A stretch of 24,275 bases of DNA. It comes from a virus. The position numbers and the translations under genes were made by a program. This document shows, one piece after another, positions 1-9,681 of the stretch. Location of the stretch: positions 1 through 24,275 of IMG/VR virus record IMGVR_UViG_3300024518_002964; one strand, 5' to 3'. Under the pieces are notes generated by a model that was not told where the DNA came from, searched no databases, and saw only the letters and a list, made by a program, of their open reading frames with translations. Each line of letters begins with the position of its first letter. The first letter of the stretch is position 1.

Positions 1-711
1 CGCTGGTACTCCGATGCCGCCGGTCTAGACGAGGTACGGACCCTCACGATCCCCTACTCGGCTGCCGATGGCTTCCAGCTCTTCAGCGCCCCCGCCTTTA
101 CTCCGTTCAACCGCTACATCTACACGAACGGCGCGACTCCACAGGGCGACTTCTTCTTCGAGCAGAAGCTGCTCAGGACCGCGCTGAGCCCGCAGATCCT
201 CGGCGTGTCTAGCTTCATCGCGGGCGGGATGGTGACCCAGCTAAACCGCTCGGTTCTCGTCGGTGCCGACAGCGCGGGAGCCTACAATAATGTCAGCGTG
301 GCACCGACCACGAACGCCGCCGGTACTTTCCAGAACCTTCAGGTCGTCAGCGGCGCAAGGCCCTCCCAGCTACCGGGCAGGACGCCGGTCCGCATCGTCA
401 CGGATGCGATCACGGTGCCGACCCTGGAATACACCGTGACCGGTGGCAAGGTGCTTTACATCACCGACCTTGTGATCACCGTCGAGCAATCTGCCAACAG
501 CCTCGGCCAGCTTCTGCTCAGGGATGGGCTCACCGTGGCAGGAGCCATCGTGCTTCCGCTGTTCGTGCCGGATCCTGGCGCAGGTGCTACGTCGGTAACT
601 ACGGTAACTCACACATTCTCGGAGCCGCTGGCCTTCTCGGCAGGCGTCTTCTATGACGAGGCAGCCGGGACCTTGACGATGAGCGGAACGCTGATCGGAT
701 ACGAGGAGTAA
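1..711 (+). CDS. Phage virion surface/structural protein (5' end missing)
   Basis: The reading frame is open from the first base of the window and ends at TAA 709-711, so 236 C-terminal residues are visible and the start lies outside. An internal GTG at 205 is in frame, but the sequence before it (RWYSDAAGLDEVRTLTIPYS...) is equally protein-like, so 205 is not the start. The protein is rich in beta-prone, Thr/Val/Gly segments. The C-terminal part (around VRIVTDAITVPTLEYTV, then KVLYITDLVITVEQ and a final GTLIGYEE) resembles the beta-sandwich domains of phage head-decoration or fibre proteins. It sits just before a head-tail connector gene and after what is probably the capsid region, so a capsid-surface or neck-associated role is inferred. 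No specific family is recognised. Confidence 0.7.
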   Translation, partial: RWYSDAAGLDEVRTLTIPYSAADGFQLFSAPAFTPFNRYIYTNGATPQGDFFFEQKLLRTALSPQILGVSSFIAGGMVTQLNRSVLVGADSAGAYNNVSVAPTTNAAGTFQNLQVVSGARPSQLPGRTPVRIVTDAITVPTLEYTVTGGKVLYITDLVITVEQSANSLGQLLLRDGLTVAGAIVLPLFVPDPGAGATSVTTVTHTFSEPLAFSAGVFYDEAAGTLTMSGTLIGYEE

Positions 712-1473
712 ATGGCAGCCCTCTCCAAGCTAGCTCCTCGGATCAAGGGGCCTGACTTCATCCAGCGGAACGCGGACAATACGCTAAGCCTGCCGATCTA
801 CCGAGACGGCACTCTCCAGGCGGTCACAAGCGGGACGATCAGCGTATTTGATGACACCGGGATCAACGGGACTCCCCTCGTTGACGAGGTCGCCGTGGTG
901 GTTGTCGGAGGTATCGCTACCCACGACATCACCGCAGCGTCCTTGCCCACCACCAAGGCGCTCGATGACACATGGCAAGAGCGATGGACCCTGACGATCG
1001 CAGGCCAGGTCTACACGTTTTGGCGCGATGCTCAGCTGGTGCTGCGCCTGCTCTATCCGGTGATCTCAGATGACGATCTGGTCAGCAGACACACTGAGCT
1101 GACGCAGTGGCTCACGGCAGCATCGCGGACCAGTTATCAGGATTACCTTGACGACGCCTGGGACACGATCCAGATCCGCCTGCTCGAGGATGGCCGCAGA
1201 CCCGCTCTGATCATGAGTTCGTGGAGTCTGCGAGAGGTCCACATCCAGCTCACGCTTGAGCGGATCTTCCGCGACTTCAGCAGTTCAGCAGGCGGCGCTC
1301 GCGGTAAGTATGCCGAGATGGCAGACCACTATCGAAAGGCGTTTGCAGTCGGCTGGTCGAGCATGACTCTGATCTATGACGATGGCGAAGACGACGACAT
1401 CAGCGACGGAGATCAGGGCCAGGCAGGATCGCCGGTCGTCTTCCTCGGTGGCACCGGGCGCAGGACCGGCTGA
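712..1473 (+). CDS. Probable head-tail connector/adaptor protein
   Basis: A 253-aa protein starting directly after the upstream stop, with GAGGAG just before the ATG. The N-terminal ~115 residues look like a beta-rich domain (SLPIYRDGTLQAVTSGTISVF; ERWTLTIAGQVYTFWRDAQL). The C-terminal half is helical (LYPVISDDDLVSRHTELTQW; DYLDDAWDTIQIRLLEDGRR; REVHIQLTLERIFRDF; YAEMADHYRKAFAVGWSSM), which fits the all-helical head-tail adaptors related to HK97 gp6 and SPP1 gp15. The last 30 residues are acidic then Gly-rich. Position between a capsid-side protein and the tail-completion genes supports a connector role. The fused N-terminal beta domain is unusual for a simple adaptor. Function is by fold impression and gene order only. 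Confidence 0.55.
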   Translation: MAALSKLAPRIKGPDFIQRNADNTLSLPIYRDGTLQAVTSGTISVFDDTGINGTPLVDEVAVVVVGGIATHDITAASLPTTKALDDTWQERWTLTIAGQVYTFWRDAQLVLRLLYPVISDDDLVSRHTELTQWLTAASRTSYQDYLDDAWDTIQIRLLEDGRRPALIMSSWSLREVHIQLTLERIFRDFSSSAGGARGKYAEMADHYRKAFAVGWSSMTLIYDDGEDDDISDGDQGQAGSPVVFLGGTGRRTG

Positions 1474-1916
1474 TGGCTGTCCATGGAGACATCTTTGATG
1501 CCCTCGTTGATGAGGGCGTTGATGCTGGCCTGCATGAGTCTCCGATCCTGCTGGATGTGAAGTCCACGCCGATGCCTGCGCTCCATCGCGCTTTCACGCT
1601 GGACATACAGACCCGCAACAGCACGAAGAACCGAGACCGCAGAGAGACCACGATCCGCCAACTGCATGATGTGATCTACCGGATCGCGCATCTGCTCGAT
1701 CCCGTAAACCAGGCAGAGACACAGCGCGCCGCTTATCAGGACGGACAGAACGTCGTCGTCGAGCTGATGAACACGATCGAGGCGCCGCTTAACACCTGCT
1801 CGATCAACTACGTCAGGACCACGCGCGCGCTCAATCCCTCCCGTGAGTGGCTCTTCACCGATGTCACGTTCTCGGTCGAGGTCTCCTGGTCCATCGCAAC
1901 AGTGGCGGCGCCATGA
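1473..1916 (+). CDS. Possible tail terminator protein
   Basis: A 147-aa protein whose ATG shares one base with the upstream stop (TGATG). It has an N-terminal helix (DIFDALVDEGVDAG), a central helix (TTIRQLHDVIYRIAHLLDPV) and a C-terminal beta segment (WLFTDVTFSVEVSWSI). A small alpha/beta protein ending in strands of the type 'f.vtf.V...' is what siphovirus tail terminators (lambda gpU, SPP1 gp17) look like. The spot between connector and tail-tube genes is right for one. It may instead be a stopper. The next gene overlaps by ATGA, so expression is probably coupled. Confidence 0.45.
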   Translation: MAVHGDIFDALVDEGVDAGLHESPILLDVKSTPMPALHRAFTLDIQTRNSTKNRDRRETTIRQLHDVIYRIAHLLDPVNQAETQRAAYQDGQNVVVELMNTIEAPLNTCSINYVRTTRALNPSREWLFTDVTFSVEVSWSIATVAAP

Positions 1917-2338
1917 GCCCAGACGAAGCCATCGCGCTCCTGAGCCGATTCGGATCCAGCATCGGAGACGATCTGGCTGCGCTCATCGGAGAACAGGCGA
2001 TCCTGCTGAGTCAGGATCTCACGGGGCCAGAGCCCAACACATTCACTCCGAGGCTCACCGGCAACCTGGCACTGAGCGCCAAGGTCAGCCACAGCGGCAC
2101 CGATATGTTCTTCCTCAACGACGCATCGCCCTACGTCCTCGCGCCCGGCCAGGGCGGCGTCAGAGAGTCAGGCGGCCAGCCGCAGATCGCGGACTATCTC
2201 ACCGACAAAGAAAGCTATGCCTCATACGTCCACGGCGGCTTGTATGAGGCAGATGCGCTCGAGGCCTTTGAATTGAGGATGATCGAGGAGCTGGCGATCG
2301 TGGTCGAGCGATTCGTTGAGGCGCGCTTCAATGCCTAG
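1913..2338 (+). CDS. HK97 gp10-like tail completion protein, copy 1
   Basis: A 141-aa protein. The ATG at 1913 overlaps the previous stop (ATGA) and gives the start MSPDEAIALL; an earlier in-frame start exists but would run far into the upstream gene. The core reads LTGNLALSAKVSHSGTDMFF, then NDASPYV, Gly-rich residues, QIADYLT and a C-terminal helix (AFELRMIEELAIVVERFVEA). The 'TGxLxxSxxV...(N)xxxYAxxxxxG' pattern is typical of HK97 gp10-like neck/tail-completion proteins, which join head and tail. The next gene shares the same architecture, so this looks like one of a tandem pair. Confidence 0.6.
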   Translation: MSPDEAIALLSRFGSSIGDDLAALIGEQAILLSQDLTGPEPNTFTPRLTGNLALSAKVSHSGTDMFFLNDASPYVLAPGQGGVRESGGQPQIADYLTDKESYASYVHGGLYEADALEAFELRMIEELAIVVERFVEARFNA

Positions 2339-2864
2339 CGTTGACTTCAGCCAGGACATCGGCGCGCGCGTCGGAGCAACGCTGCGCGACTTCGGCTCAT
2401 TGGCGCCTGATGCTGAGCGGATCCTCCGGCAGATGCGCCTCGACATCACAAAGGAGGTGATCAACATCTGGCCCGAGGACACAGGCACCAGCCGCGCAGC
2501 CTGGGAGATCGTGATCGACGGAATGATGCTGATCTTTCGCAATCCGGTCGAATACGTGAGCTTCGTCTTCCAGGCTGGCGATTCATCGCAGACGCCGATC
2601 GCTGACTTCCTCGAGGCCAAGGCCGCAGAGCTGGTCGCTGCGGCTGTGCTCGATCTGCGGCGCCTTCTGGCGATGGTGCCCAGGCAGCGCGACATCTTCC
2701 GCCGCCCAAGCAGAGCTGCGGATCCAATCGGGCGTGCCAGGGCTGCGGCTCTGTTCGCCACCACTGAGCGACTTTTCAGGCAGCGAGGCGCGCGCGAGAG
2801 ATTGCGCGAGCGCTTTTCCGTAGAACCAAGCGGCAGGGCCAGAGCCCGAAGCCGAGGGAGATAG
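2331..2864 (+). CDS. HK97 gp10-like tail completion protein, copy 2
   Basis: A 177-aa protein. ATG 2331 is chosen because it overlaps the upstream stop by 8 bases; the TTG at 2316 would only add five residues. The core DTGTSRAAWEIVIDGMMLIF followed by RNPVEYVSFVFQAGDSS and IADFLEAKAAELVAAAV matches the gp10-like pattern 'TGxxrxxWxv...N..eYv...G'. It aligns in order with the preceding gene (TG..., N..YV, IADYL/IADFL), suggesting duplication. The last ~60 residues are very Arg-rich (RERFSVEPSGRARARSRGR), an extension the first copy lacks. The basic tail may contact DNA or acidic head proteins; that is inference. Confidence 0.6.
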   Translation: MPSVDFSQDIGARVGATLRDFGSLAPDAERILRQMRLDITKEVINIWPEDTGTSRAAWEIVIDGMMLIFRNPVEYVSFVFQAGDSSQTPIADFLEAKAAELVAAAVLDLRRLLAMVPRQRDIFRRPSRAADPIGRARAAALFATTERLFRQRGARERLRERFSVEPSGRARARSRGR

Positions 2865-2867
2865 AAA

Positions 2868-3365
2868 ATGGCTTACTCAACGATCGTCAAAACAAAGCGG
2901 GACGGCACGCTGGTCTTCGCAGACAACGCGGGAGCCAATACGCTCACCGTTGCTTTCGAGGCTGGGGACTTCAGTGCTGACTTTGCCATGGAGGGGGTGC
3001 AGGAATTCCTTGACAGGGGCAGGCACAGCGATCCGCCTTCGATCCGGTATTCGGACGATGCGCCCATCACCGGCAGCTTCACCTGCTATCTGAGGGACAT
3101 CGCGGATGCGACCTATGCCACGGTAGAGGAGATCCTGCTTCAGTCAGGCCAGGTCGGCAGTACCTGGGTCTCCACGATGGGCGCCAATGGCGAGGTGTTT
3201 ACGCTCTCGCTGACATGGACGATCGAGGGCACTGATCACGGAGAGTCTGACCACGTACTCACGTTCCCCTACTGCGCGATCCGCGGCTCCATGGCAGAGG
3301 GCGATCCCAACACGCTGACGATCAACTTTACGAGCTTCGTCAATAAGCCCAGCGTGATCACCTAA
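2868..3365 (+). CDS. Major tail protein (tail tube subunit)
   Basis: A 165-aa protein with a strong ribosome-binding site (GGGAG, 8 bases before ATG 2868) and a 3-base gap from the upstream stop, fitting high expression. It is almost entirely beta-prone: TIVKTKRDGTLVFAD, TLTVAFEAGDFSADF, ITGSFTCYLRD, FTLSLTWTIEGT, HVLTFPYCAIRGSMAEG, TLTINFTSF. The final 'f.y..iRgs..eGdp.tl.i.f.sf' layout is typical of siphovirus tail-tube proteins, where the last strands describe the reference state of the tube monomer. It is followed by the chaperone and tape-measure genes in the canonical siphovirus order, which strongly supports the call. Confidence 0.75.
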   Translation: MAYSTIVKTKRDGTLVFADNAGANTLTVAFEAGDFSADFAMEGVQEFLDRGRHSDPPSIRYSDDAPITGSFTCYLRDIADATYATVEEILLQSGQVGSTWVSTMGANGEVFTLSLTWTIEGTDHGESDHVLTFPYCAIRGSMAEGDPNTLTINFTSFVNKPSVIT

Positions 3366-3589
3366 TGCTCGAAAAGCCACTGGCAGCGCTCAAGGATGCG
3401 ATGGCCGCTGCCGTTGCCGATGTAGCGGCCCACGGTGGCCCCAGCATCCCTCCCAGCAACAAACCCAGGCGCGACTACCAAGGACGCTTCAAGGCCGCAG
3501 GCAAGGCGCTGGAGGCGCTAGATGCGGCGCTCTCTGGCGTGCCCGATCCTGACTACTCCAAGACGCCGAAGAAGGAGGCGAAGAAATGA
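3365..3589 (+). CDS. Small Ala/Lys-rich protein between tail tube and tail chaperone
   Basis: A 74-aa protein, ATG sharing one base with the tail-tube stop (TAATG). It has an N-terminal Ala-rich helix (PLAALKDAMAAAVADVAAHG), a Pro/Gly/basic linker (GPSIPPSNKPRRDYQGRFK), a second helix (AAGKALEALDAALSG) and a Lys-rich end (KTPKKEAKK). No family is recognised. Between tail tube and chaperone it could be an accessory assembly factor. The AAGGAGG sequence encoding its last Lys/Glu residues also serves as the ribosome-binding site of the next gene. Confidence 0.6.
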   Translation: MLEKPLAALKDAMAAAVADVAAHGGPSIPPSNKPRRDYQGRFKAAGKALEALDAALSGVPDPDYSKTPKKEAKK

Positions 3590-4056
3590 TTAGGCGCCGC
3601 AAGAAGCGCAAGCTCCCCGATCCGGTCTCGCCTCCGCTCTTCGCTGTGGATGTCGAGAACAGGGGCGAGCACATCTTTTGCTCGATGGATCCTGTGACCG
3701 CTGCCGAGTTCTTTGCCGAGATGGCAGACAGCGGAGTCACCGCGCTGACCGCAGACGATGGCGCTGGTGCTGTTTACGCGATGACCGCCAGACAGTGGCG
3801 AGTCGGCGGCGCTGCGATCGGTGTCTGCTGGCACCATCAGACGATCGATCTGGAGTCATCGCCCGCAGACCATGGATCGTTTATGTCGCTCGGCGGCGCA
3901 GTGATCAAGGAGCTGCACGCCGAGGGATACAGCATTGAGCAGCAGTCGCAGCTTCTGTCTGGCGTGGTCAAGGAGATGGGCGGCGTTAGGGTTACAGCGA
4001 AGGAGGTAGAGTCGCGCGTGGATTTCTCCGCAGCCCCAGCGGGCGCAGCCAGCTAG
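3586..4056 (+). CDS. Tail assembly chaperone, unshifted form (lambda gpG analogue)
   Basis: A 156-aa protein, ATGA overlap with the upstream gene and AAGGAGG 8 bases before ATG 3586. It lies between tail tube and tape measure, where siphoviruses carry the chaperone pair that coats the tape measure during tail assembly. Visible sequence: a basic N-terminus (MIRRRKKRKLPDP), a beta/alpha middle (GEHIFCSMDPVTAAEFFAEM; GAVYAMTARQWRVGGAAIGV) and a helical C-terminus (SYSIEQQ-like QSQLLSGVVKEMGG). Sequence similarity to known chaperones is not obvious; the call rests on position and on the frameshift signal in its last 60 bases leading into an otherwise start-less downstream frame. Confidence 0.65.
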   Translation: MIRRRKKRKLPDPVSPPLFAVDVENRGEHIFCSMDPVTAAEFFAEMADSGVTALTADDGAGAVYAMTARQWRVGGAAIGVCWHHQTIDLESSPADHGSFMSLGGAVIKELHAEGYSIEQQSQLLSGVVKEMGGVRVTAKEVESRVDFSAAPAGAAS

Positions 4057-4359
4057 TCGCCATCGACGCTGGCCTGCATCTGCTGGGGGGAGATCCTCAA
4101 GCCTTCTACAGCCTGGACAAAGGAAGGCAGCTCGATGTGTTGGCGTATCATGCGCTTGTGACTGACATCCGATTCGTGGGCCGCTTCGGCCTGGTCCAGC
4201 CGCTCACGCTGGGCGGCAGACAGCTGCTCCAGGCGATCTGGAGCGGTAAGCACAAGATCGGCGCCGCAGCCAGAGAGGCTACAACCCGCGTGATGTCCAG
4301 GATCCTGAAGTCGAGCGACAACAAACCCGAGGACGTTTCCTTCTTCTTCGGCGGCGGCC

Positions 4360-4367
<8 letters not shown>
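3586..4367 (+). CDS. Tail assembly chaperone, -1 frameshifted long form (lambda gpG-T analogue)
   Basis: Predicted product of ribosomes slipping back one base at 4020-4026: 147 residues from the upstream frame (through Phe at 4024-4026), then 113 residues from the -1 frame starting at base 4026 and ending at TGA 4365-4367, about 260 aa in all. The -1 frame is open from 3990 to 4367 but lacks a convincing start: the first start-like codon, GTG 4137, comes well into the protein-like stretch LVAIDAGLHLLGGDPQAFYS and DKGRQLDVLAYHALVTDI. It ends 8 bases inside the tape-measure gene. This size and layout match the G/GT chaperone pair of siphoviruses, in which the T-like extension binds tail-tube subunits while the G part binds the tape measure. 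Confidence 0.75.
4000..4088 (+). promoter_or_regulatory. Programmed -1 ribosomal frameshift element
   Basis: Three parts occur in the expected order. AAGGAGGT at 4000-4007 is a near-perfect internal Shine-Dalgarno sequence. After 12 bases, GGATTTC (4020-4026) reads G GAT TTC in the upstream frame, the same X XXY YYZ phase as the GGAUUUU site known from red clover necrotic mosaic virus. After a 7-base spacer, a long hairpin begins: 4034-4043 pairs with 4079-4088 (two G-U), 4045-4053 pairs with 4068-4077 (one bulged C at 4074), and 4056-4059 pairs with 4064-4067. The stop of the unshifted frame (TAG 4054-4056) lies near the tip of the hairpin. Spacings agree with bacterial -1 sites such as dnaX. 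Confidence 0.75.
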
Positions 4368-6393
<2,026 letters not shown>

Positions 6394-9300
6394 ATGGGCT
6401 CGGTTAAAACCACAGCGCGGATCCAGGGCTTCGTCGTTCCCGATCCGCAGATCAAGCATGAGACGCTGAGCGCGATAGGCGCAGGGTCCACAGACAGCGC
6501 TTATACCCAGGCAGGTCCTCGCGCTGGGATCCCAACGATTACCACAGACACCAGCCTAGTCCTCGAGGCCAGCGGCTCTCAGGGCGCTGATGGCAACCTT
6601 GAGATCGTGGCTCATCGCGCTGGCGGGCCTGGCGCCAATGAGGGCGGATTCATCTGGCGAGATCTGGCAGCGGGCGATTCAGCCAGCGCGATGAAGGGCT
6701 GGGACGGACCGCAGATCGTGACGGGCTGGGAGCCGCTGCTGTGGACTACCGTTGCCCAAGGCGCGGACATCCGGCCCGATGTGATCCGGCTCAGCTCTGG
6801 CCGCCTGCTGGCCTCCATCTCATCGACTGTACTCGGTGTCGTTCGGATCGAGCGGTACGATCCAGCGGATGGGCTCTGGACCCCGGCGAACCTCACGCCT
6901 AAGAACGCTGGGTCTACCTACGTGAGCACTGCGGCGGCGCTGCTCGAGCTTCCCAATGAGCGCGTCTTGTGCGCTGTGGTTAGCAACGACTCAAACCAGA
7001 TCGACGTTTATTACACCGATGACGAGGGAGACACCTGGGCGGCGGCAGGCTATCGCGTGCTGGAGGAGGCGCTTACAGACTCAGGCGGCACTGCTGCCAT
7101 CGTGATCAATGACATCCGCTGGGACTACAGCAACGGGCAGATCCTGCTGATGCTGGGTTACGTCGATCCCGCTGGCGATGCTGCGGCGCAGTTCGCATCC
7201 ACAGATCTAGGTGCCACATTCGAGCTGGTGCTGGCCGAGTGGATCTCTCCGACAGAAGAGCCCGTGTCGATCAATGTGCTGGCCCTCATGGGCGGCGGCT
7301 TCCTCGTCGCATACGTGGCACGGATCCCAGCAGGTGTTGCGGATGCGTTCTCGCGGACCATCGGATCAGCGCTGACGCAGATCCTGGCATTTTCTCGCGT
7401 CGGCATCAGCCTCGACACAGGCGCTCCTGACGATGTGGTCGCTTGGCGAGGCGAGGGCGGCCCGGAGATCTACGCATTCACCACCAAGAACGGGACCGGA
7501 TCGATCGGCAGGCCGCATCGCTCGATCAACGGCGGCAAGAGCTGGCAGGGCTGGACCCAGGTAAACGAGGCCTTCTCGTTGCACTCTGGCAACACCTACA
7601 CGAACCGCTTTCAGCGATGGGGAGCGGCAGAGACCGCGGGCAGGACCGCGCTGATAAGCCGCTTCACCAGCCAAGATTCTTACGCTGACAAGTCAGTGGC
7701 GGTCCTCTGGATGGGCGGGTACTCGTCGCACACCGCGCCGCTCTGCAATGGCAGTGTAAATCTGCGAGATCGGGATCTAGACTTCGTCGGCTGGGGTGAT
7801 GGGCTGTCCCGCCTCGGCGGCCTGTACCTGCCTGCCGATGTGCCTGACAATGTGGACTGGGTCGCCGCAGGCGCTGGCTCTTCCACGATCAACACATCGG
7901 CGCAGCTTGCGATCTCAACAGCGGCCCAGCGGCGAGACTTCAGCCGCAGCCTTGCCGATACGGGCGTTACTGCTGCCTTTTTTGAGTTCGCTGTGGAGAT
8001 CGACAGCGGCGATGGAGACACATCCACCGACGAGATCGCGGTCAAGGTCTCGCTGAGCGCTGCTGTGCTGCTCTACAGCATCGAGGTCCGCCTCTCCTCG
8101 ACAGGCTACAGGCTCCACGACTCGCAGGCAGGCGCAGACATCGGCGCTGAGATCGCCTTCGATCTGACGACGATGGGAAGGATCCGCGGTGCACTGGACA
8201 TCGAGGGCAACGCGATGCTGTGGCATGCGCGCTCAGGCCACGTCCGATCATGGACCCAGGGCCGCACTAGTACATCGCTGACATCTGGCGCAGGCGGCGG
8301 CGCTAGCTCGGTGTCTTGGGGCCACAAGACAGGCACCGCCGAGTCGCGCTGGGAGATGGTGGCCTATACCTACTGCCCGTCCACCTGGCACGGGATCCAG
8401 GTTGGGCCGCTGGCTTCTGAATGGGACAATCCCGATTACCTCCACGCGCGTACCTGGGCGCCTGAGCCCGTTGGCGTCGTTGATGGAGTCCGCATCAGGG
8501 CCAAGGACGGGCCAGGCTACAACGGCGATCTGTGGACCGTTGCAACGGCTTACGATCATCCGATCAGCGCCATCGACTGGCGGCGAGCCTCGAGCCCATC
8601 GAGGACATGGAGGAGCAAGGGCACCGCCTCCGCTGTCCATCTGGTTTGGGATCTGGAGGCGGGCGACTTCACTAAGAGCGCTTTGAGGAATCACTCGATC
8701 GCCGTTGTGATCATGGGCGCCAATTTCGAGACCGCGATCCTCGAGGGATGGAACCCAGGAGGCGGCGGCGCCTGGGTTCCGATAGGGACGGCCACAGCGT
8801 CAACGGGATGGGGATCTCTGGCGTACAGCAGGCTCGGATCGCGGGTTCAGGTAGACACCGGGACGGCGACCCAGGGCAATACCTACCTCTGGTATGGATT
8901 CCATGAGGGCGATACGTTCGATCTCGGCAGCGGCGAGGCGAAAGATCGGTATCACCGGATCAGCCACAACACTGAGGGAGCCTGGGACGATGCAGCGACG
9001 AAGCGGCCCACGATCACGCTAGCGCGCGACAACCTGCCGGGCGCCCTCGCCAATTCTGCGACGGGCACGGGCTCTGTCTGGCGTACTAATTTCGGCGCGA
9101 TTGTCCACGACTACACCGCCGACTATTCGCTGCTTCGTTTGCGGATCCCAAGCCAGACCACAGCAGATGGATATTTTGAGATCGGTAACGTCCTGATCGG
9201 GCATCTGGCGGCCTTCGGCCATCAGTACGATCGCGGATATACCAGGATCACAGCGAGCAACACAGAGAGCTTCCAGCGGCGCTCTGGAAGCACGCGCGTT

Positions 9301-9681
9301 CGCAAGCTGGGACCAGCGGCGCGAGAGGTTGAGATCTCCTGGGCGCAGACCGCGGTTGACGCATCCACAGCGCAGACCAAGAATCCCTCGCCAAACTACG
9401 TTGTTGGGGTGACCGGAAGCAGCAACCCGATCGCCAGCACAACGGACACGATCCGACTGGTGGAAGGGGTGATCCTCGAGGGCGATGGCCCGGTCTCGCC
9501 CGTGGTCTATCTGGCAAGGGTGACGACAACTGCGAGCACATCACAGCAGATCGGCGTTGATCGGCGCGAGTTCGTCTATGGGCGGATCGAGACAGATCCG
9601 CAGGCTGACCACGTTGTCGGTGATGAGGGTCTCAGCGAGGTCGAGCGGCTGAACACGATCAGGATCCGCGAGATCGTATGA
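6394..9681 (+). CDS. Large tail fibre/tail tip protein with sialidase-type Asp-box (BNR) repeats
   Basis: A 1095-aa protein beginning immediately after the tape-measure stop. Residues ~130-460 carry three Asp-box motifs (S/T-x-D-x-G-x-x-W/F type): DDEGDTW near 208, STDLGATF near 269 and SINGGKSWQGW near 376. These mark the blades of six-bladed sialidase-like propellers, which bind or cleave sugars. The remainder is beta-rich, with lectin- or jelly-roll-like stretches (FFEFAVEIDSGDG; GRIRGALDIEGNAMLWHARS; YFEIGNVLIGHLAAFG) and an end resembling a fibre attachment domain. It follows the tape measure directly, where Dit/Tal-type proteins normally lie. Host-surface glycan recognition is inferred; catalytic residues of a true sialidase were not established. 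Confidence 0.65.
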   Translation: MGSVKTTARIQGFVVPDPQIKHETLSAIGAGSTDSAYTQAGPRAGIPTITTDTSLVLEASGSQGADGNLEIVAHRAGGPGANEGGFIWRDLAAGDSASAMKGWDGPQIVTGWEPLLWTTVAQGADIRPDVIRLSSGRLLASISSTVLGVVRIERYDPADGLWTPANLTPKNAGSTYVSTAAALLELPNERVLCAVVSNDSNQIDVYYTDDEGDTWAAAGYRVLEEALTDSGGTAAIVINDIRWDYSNGQILLMLGYVDPAGDAAAQFASTDLGATFELVLAEWISPTEEPVSINVLALMGGGFLVAYVARIPAGVADAFSRTIGSALTQILAFSRVGISLDTGAPDDVVAWRGEGGPEIYAFTTKNGTGSIGRPHRSINGGKSWQGWTQVNEAFSLHSGNTYTNRFQRWGAAETAGRTALISRFTSQDSYADKSVAVLWMGGYSSHTAPLCNGSVNLRDRDLDFVGWGDGLSRLGGLYLPADVPDNVDWVAAGAGSSTINTSAQLAISTAAQRRDFSRSLADTGVTAAFFEFAVEIDSGDGDTSTDEIAVKVSLSAAVLLYSIEVRLSSTGYRLHDSQAGADIGAEIAFDLTTMGRIRGALDIEGNAMLWHARSGHVRSWTQGRTSTSLTSGAGGGASSVSWGHKTGTAESRWEMVAYTYCPSTWHGIQVGPLASEWDNPDYLHARTWAPEPVGVVDGVRIRAKDGPGYNGDLWTVATAYDHPISAIDWRRASSPSRTWRSKGTASAVHLVWDLEAGDFTKSALRNHSIAVVIMGANFETAILEGWNPGGGGAWVPIGTATASTGWGSLAYSRLGSRVQVDTGTATQGNTYLWYGFHEGDTFDLGSGEAKDRYHRISHNTEGAWDDAATKRPTITLARDNLPGALANSATGTGSVWRTNFGAIVHDYTADYSLLRLRIPSQTTADGYFEIGNVLIGHLAAFGHQYDRGYTRITASNTESFQRRSGSTRVRKLGPAAREVEISWAQTAVDASTAQTKNPSPNYVVGVTGSSNPIASTTDTIRLVEGVILEGDGPVSPVVYLARVTTTASTSQQIGVDRREFVYGRIETDPQADHVVGDEGLSEVERLNTIRIREIV

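Noticed and set aside
2222-2764. Minus-strand open frame of 180 codons opposite the gp10-like genes
   Set aside because: Antisense shadow with low-complexity Arg/Ser/Ala composition, while the plus-strand genes have coupled starts and a matching family pattern.
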